Source: Syntrophaceae bacterium UBA6112
GTDB taxonomy: Bacteria > Desulfobacterota > Syntrophia > Syntrophales > UBA5619
Assembly (NCBI GenBank): GCA_002423465.1
Contig: DIWG01000005.1
Coordinates: 1 to 61,641 of the forward strand
Length of the DNA stretch: 61,641 nt
Direction: 5' to 3'
Each line of letters starts with the position of its first letter. Position 1 is the stretch's first letter. Below are positions 59,277 through 61,641 of the stretch, piece after piece. The notes beneath the pieces were generated by a model, which saw nothing but the letters and a program-made list of their open reading frames with translations, did no database searches and was not told the origin of the DNA. Both the position numbers and the translations under genes were made by a program.

Positions 59277-59930
59277 ATGCAACTCATTATGAATCACAAT
59301 GGCTTTATTGCCGGCGAAGGACTTCCCTTTATCATACCCCTGAGCGGGGCGACCCTTCTGGCGTTTGTTGCCGGATTCAACGGTATGTTCGCGCTCCTGC
59401 TGATTCTGACCTTGTTTGTGGTCTGGTTCTTTCGCAATCCTAACCGAAAAGCCCCGGAGAAGGACGGTTTGGTCATTTCCCCCGCGGACGGCAGGGTGAT
59501 CCGAATCGAGGAGACGACCAGCGATGAACAGCCCGGGAAAACGTTTCAGAAGATCAGCATCTTCATGAATATTTTCAACGTTCATGTAAACCGGATTCCC
59601 TGTTCCGGCGCGATCCGGTCGATCCGTTACCGGGAGGGAAAATTCCTGTCGGCCAACCTGGACAAGGCCTCGGCGCTGAATGAAAGGAACGCCGTTCTAT
59701 TGAGAGCGGCGAATGGACAGGAGATCATAATCATCCAGATCGCCGGTCTGATCGCGAGGAGGATTGTCTGCTGGCTAAGAGAAGGCATGCAGGTCCGGTG
59801 CGGAGAACGATTCGGCCTTATCCGTTTCGGTTCCCGGGTGGAGGTATTTCTGCCGCTCGGCGCGAAGATTATCGTGAGGGTTGGAGACAAGGTTCGGGCA
59901 GGTGAAACGCCAATAGGAGAACTGACATGA
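59277..59930 (+). CDS. psd: Phosphatidylserine decarboxylase, short archaeal-like type
   Basis: Converts phosphatidylserine to phosphatidylethanolamine. The 217-aa proenzyme has two N-terminal membrane helices and FMNIFNVHVNRIP, and near the C-terminus RFGSRVEVF, where cleavage at Gly185-Ser186 should give the pyruvoyl group; FGS here replaces LGST-type motifs. The gene overlaps pssA by 4 bp, coupling synthesis and decarboxylation of phosphatidylserine. Confidence 0.93.
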   Translation: MQLIMNHNGFIAGEGLPFIIPLSGATLLAFVAGFNGMFALLLILTLFVVWFFRNPNRKAPEKDGLVISPADGRVIRIEETTSDEQPGKTFQKISIFMNIFNVHVNRIPCSGAIRSIRYREGKFLSANLDKASALNERNAVLLRAANGQEIIIIQIAGLIARRIVCWLREGMQVRCGERFGLIRFGSRVEVFLPLGAKIIVRVGDKVRAGETPIGELT

Positions 59931-60727
59931 AAAACAGTGCGTCGTTCCGCCGGGACCGCATGAAGAAAGGGGTCTACATTCTTCCGAATCTCATTACCAC
60001 AGCCAATCTCTTCTGCGGGTTCTATTCCGCGATTGCTTCGATGAAAGGGATGTATGAAATCGCCGCAATCACGATCCTGATTGCGGTGGTTCTGGACGGA
60101 CTGGACGGAAGGATTGCCCGGATAACCCACACGACGAGCAAGTTCGGTGCGGAGTATGATTCCCTGTGCGATCTGGTGACCTTCGGCGTTGCGCCGGCCT
60201 TTCTGCTTTACAACTGGTCGTTGATCTCCTATGGGAAATGGGGGTGGCTGGCGGCGTTTCTCTTTGTCGTCTGCGGCGCCCTTCGCCTGGCGCGGTTCAA
60301 TGTCCAGGTGGGGGTCATCGACAGCCGCGTATTCAACGGACTCCCGATTCCGGGCGGTGCCGCGGTCGCGGCCACCGCCGTTCTTCTTTTTTTCTTTTTG
60401 GGGGGTGAGGGAAATTTCCCCAGCTTGGCGGTCATGATCGGCGCAGTTGCCGTTGCGCTTTTTATGGTGAGCAGCATCAAGTATTACAGCTTCAAAGATC
60501 TCAATTTTTTCTCACGGAAACCGTTCACGTCATTTGTCCTGATTGTGGTGATTCTGGTGATCGTGGTGGCGGAACCTCAGATCATGCTGTTCACGTTTGC
60601 TTTCGGATACAGCCTTTCGGGTCCGTTATGGTCTATTTATCGTTTCGGCAGAAAATTATTGACGGAATTCAGGGCAAAAAAATCGCCATGTGAAGCTGCC
60701 CGCCCGCAGGGCGGGGCTTCCCAGTAA
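59927..60727 (+). CDS. pssA: CDP-diacylglycerol-serine O-phosphatidyltransferase
   Basis: Makes phosphatidylserine from CDP-diacylglycerol and serine in the inner membrane. The 266-aa protein contains the CDP-alcohol phosphotransferase signature DGLDGRIAR...GAEYDSLCD with all four Asp residues, within about seven membrane helices. The final 12 residues or so (CEAARPQGGASQ) are encoded by a palindromic repeat at 60692-60720 and probably replaced the native end. The repeat also provides the reading frame to the stop at 60725. Confidence 0.95.
   Translation: MKNSASFRRDRMKKGVYILPNLITTANLFCGFYSAIASMKGMYEIAAITILIAVVLDGLDGRIARITHTTSKFGAEYDSLCDLVTFGVAPAFLLYNWSLISYGKWGWLAAFLFVVCGALRLARFNVQVGVIDSRVFNGLPIPGGAAVAATAVLLFFFLGGEGNFPSLAVMIGAVAVALFMVSSIKYYSFKDLNFFSRKPFTSFVLIVVILVIVVAEPQIMLFTFAFGYSLSGPLWSIYRFGRKLLTEFRAKKSPCEAARPQGGASQ
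60692..60720. repeat. 29-bp hairpin repeat, copy B, inside the pssA 3' end
   Basis: GAAGCTGCCCGCCCGCAGGG followed by CGGGGCTTC is a hairpin with CCCGCCC/GGGCGGG core. It matches the reverse complement of copy A (42779-42807). It lies in the last codons of pssA. Confidence 0.65.
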
Positions 60728-60749
60728 GAAAGAGGCTTTTTTTATTGCG

Positions 60750-60784
60750 CCCCCAATCCCCGACTGCAAGGCGGGGATTGGGGG
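60750..60784 (+). terminator. Strong hairpin after pssA
   Basis: CCCCCAATCCCCG and CGGGGATTGGGGG form a perfect 13-bp stem around a 9-base loop, 23 bp after the pssA stop. An upstream TTTTTTT run (60738-60744) follows the previous hairpin. The two hairpins may together terminate transcription, or be relics of an insertion element. Confidence 0.6.
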
Positions 60785-60881
60785 TAGCGCTCCCGGTCAA
60801 AATCATCCGTTGCAGGAAAACAACCGGATTATGGGAAGGATCTTGAACAGCGATTCGGAAAAGGGTTAAGGGGATTATGTT

Positions 60882-61641
60882 ATGAAGAATTACAATGTTG
60901 CCGTTGTAGGCGCCACGGGAGCCGTGGGCAATGAAATGATCAAGATTCTGGAGGAACGTCAATTCCCGGTGGAAAAGTTGACCCTCCTCGCCTCGGAAAG
61001 ATCGGTCGGAAAGGAGCTTCCCTTCCGGGGGAGGGCCCTGCCTGTGGAGCTTTTGACAGAGAACTCCTTCTCGGGAATCGAAATCGGTCTTTTCTCCGCC
61101 GGAGGAGGAATCAGTGAAAGGTTCGCCCCATTTGCAGCAACGGCCGGTTGTGTCGTCATCGACAATACAAACGCCTTCCGGATGGTGCCGGAAATCCCTT
61201 TGGTCGTGCCGGAGGTGAATCCCGAAGCCATTGTTCTGTACAAGAACAGGGGAATCATCGCGAATCCGAACTGCTCCACGATACAGATGGTCGTCGCCCT
61301 CAAACCGATCCACGATGCGGTCCGGATCAAGAGGATTGTCGTTTCCACCTATCAGGCCGTCTCCGGAACGGGGAAAAAGGCGATTGAGGAGCTTTCCCTT
61401 CAGACTCAAGCCCTGTTGAACGGCCGAGAGCCGGTTGTCAAGGTGTATCCCTACCGGATCGCCTTCAATTGTCTCCCCCATATCGATGTCTTTATGGACA
61501 ACGGTTATACAAAGGAAGAGATGAAGATGGTCAACGAGACCAAGAAGATCATGAACGATCCATCGATTGCGGTTACGGCGACGACGGTCCGGGTGCCTGT
61601 TTTCCACGCGCACTCCGAATCCATCAACATCGAAACGGAGA
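60882..61641 (+). CDS. asd: Aspartate-semialdehyde dehydrogenase (3' end outside window)
   Basis: Reduces aspartyl phosphate to aspartate semialdehyde for lysine, threonine, methionine and diaminopimelate. The visible 253 residues include VVGATGAVGNEM (NADP-binding, residues 8-19), IANPNCSTIQM with the catalytic Cys, and STYQAVSGTGKKAIEEL. The gene runs off the window in frame. The start at 60882 follows AAGGGGATTATGTT. About 85-90 residues are expected to be missing. Confidence 0.94.
   Translation, partial: MKNYNVAVVGATGAVGNEMIKILEERQFPVEKLTLLASERSVGKELPFRGRALPVELLTENSFSGIEIGLFSAGGGISERFAPFAATAGCVVIDNTNAFRMVPEIPLVVPEVNPEAIVLYKNRGIIANPNCSTIQMVVALKPIHDAVRIKRIVVSTYQAVSGTGKKAIEELSLQTQALLNGREPVVKVYPYRIAFNCLPHIDVFMDNGYTKEEMKMVNETKKIMNDPSIAVTATTVRVPVFHAHSESINIETE

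Overview
The window looks like chromosomal DNA of a Gram-negative, fatty-acid-metabolising anaerobe of the Syntrophus/Smithella type (Syntrophales, former Deltaproteobacteria). This placement is an inference from gene content: two acyl-CoA dehydrogenases, acetoacetyl-CoA synthetase, a fused 3-hydroxyacyl-CoA dehydrogenase/enoyl-CoA hydratase with its thiolase, LPS genes (kdsD and an lpxH-like gene), and type IV pilins resembling Geobacter/Syntrophus PilA. No rRNA genes or CRISPR array were seen.

Layout. 1-3.2 kb: acyl-CoA dehydrogenase and acetoacetyl-CoA synthetase. 3.2-9.5 kb (minus strand): zinc-ribbon protein, NAD synthetase, GTP cyclohydrolase IB (folE2), queD, a Kef-type K+/H+ antiporter and its flavodoxin-fold partner. 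9.5-10.1 kb: vapBC. 10.2-10.4 kb: a MITE-like element next to a queD fragment. 10.5-17.6 kb: type IV pilus region with a minor-pilin operon pilV-pilW-pilX, a divergent Crp/Fnr regulator, a sigma-54 promoter, two major-type pilins and a TMTC-like membrane glycosyltransferase with TPRs. 17.6-20.7 kb: a patchwork of toxin-antitoxin genes (MazEF-like with a shortened toxin, a PIN toxin with a small partner, a hicB remnant, AbiEi/AbiEii). 20.9-22.4 kb: a DPM1-like glycosyltransferase coupled to a methyltransferase. 22.7-29.2 kb: a TetR regulator and a beta-oxidation operon.

29.46-35.22 kb is an island bounded by tRNA-Val(CAC) and a 66-bp copy of the tRNA 3' half plus flank. It carries a sulfatase, EcsC, DUF333 and PH-domain proteins, broken protease genes and a Y-family polymerase, but no recognisable integrase. 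35.3-44.6 kb: kdsD, a transglutaminase-like protein coupled to a two-gene ABC transporter, an unknown secreted protein, a crotonase, an LpxH-like hydrolase and MoaB/MogA. 44.6-50.4 kb: an EF-G paralogue, an M23 peptidase and secA. 50.4-61.6 kb: argJ followed by the housekeeping series rpsB-tsf-pyrH-frr-uppS-cdsA-dxr-rseP-tsaB-psd-pssA, then asd, which runs off the end.

Most interesting points: (i) a possible pilin O-glycosylation system, with pilins beside a GT-C/TPR protein and a nearby polyprenyl-phosphate glycosyltransferase, apparently interrupted by defence genes; (ii) the tRNA-Val island; (iii) small palindromic elements that have become part of genes, a MITE supplying the folE2 stop codon and a hairpin repeat encoding the pssA tail; (iv) several gene fragments (queD, GT2, protease, hicB) that record past duplications and deletions. 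All functional statements come from sequence reading alone; no database search was run.
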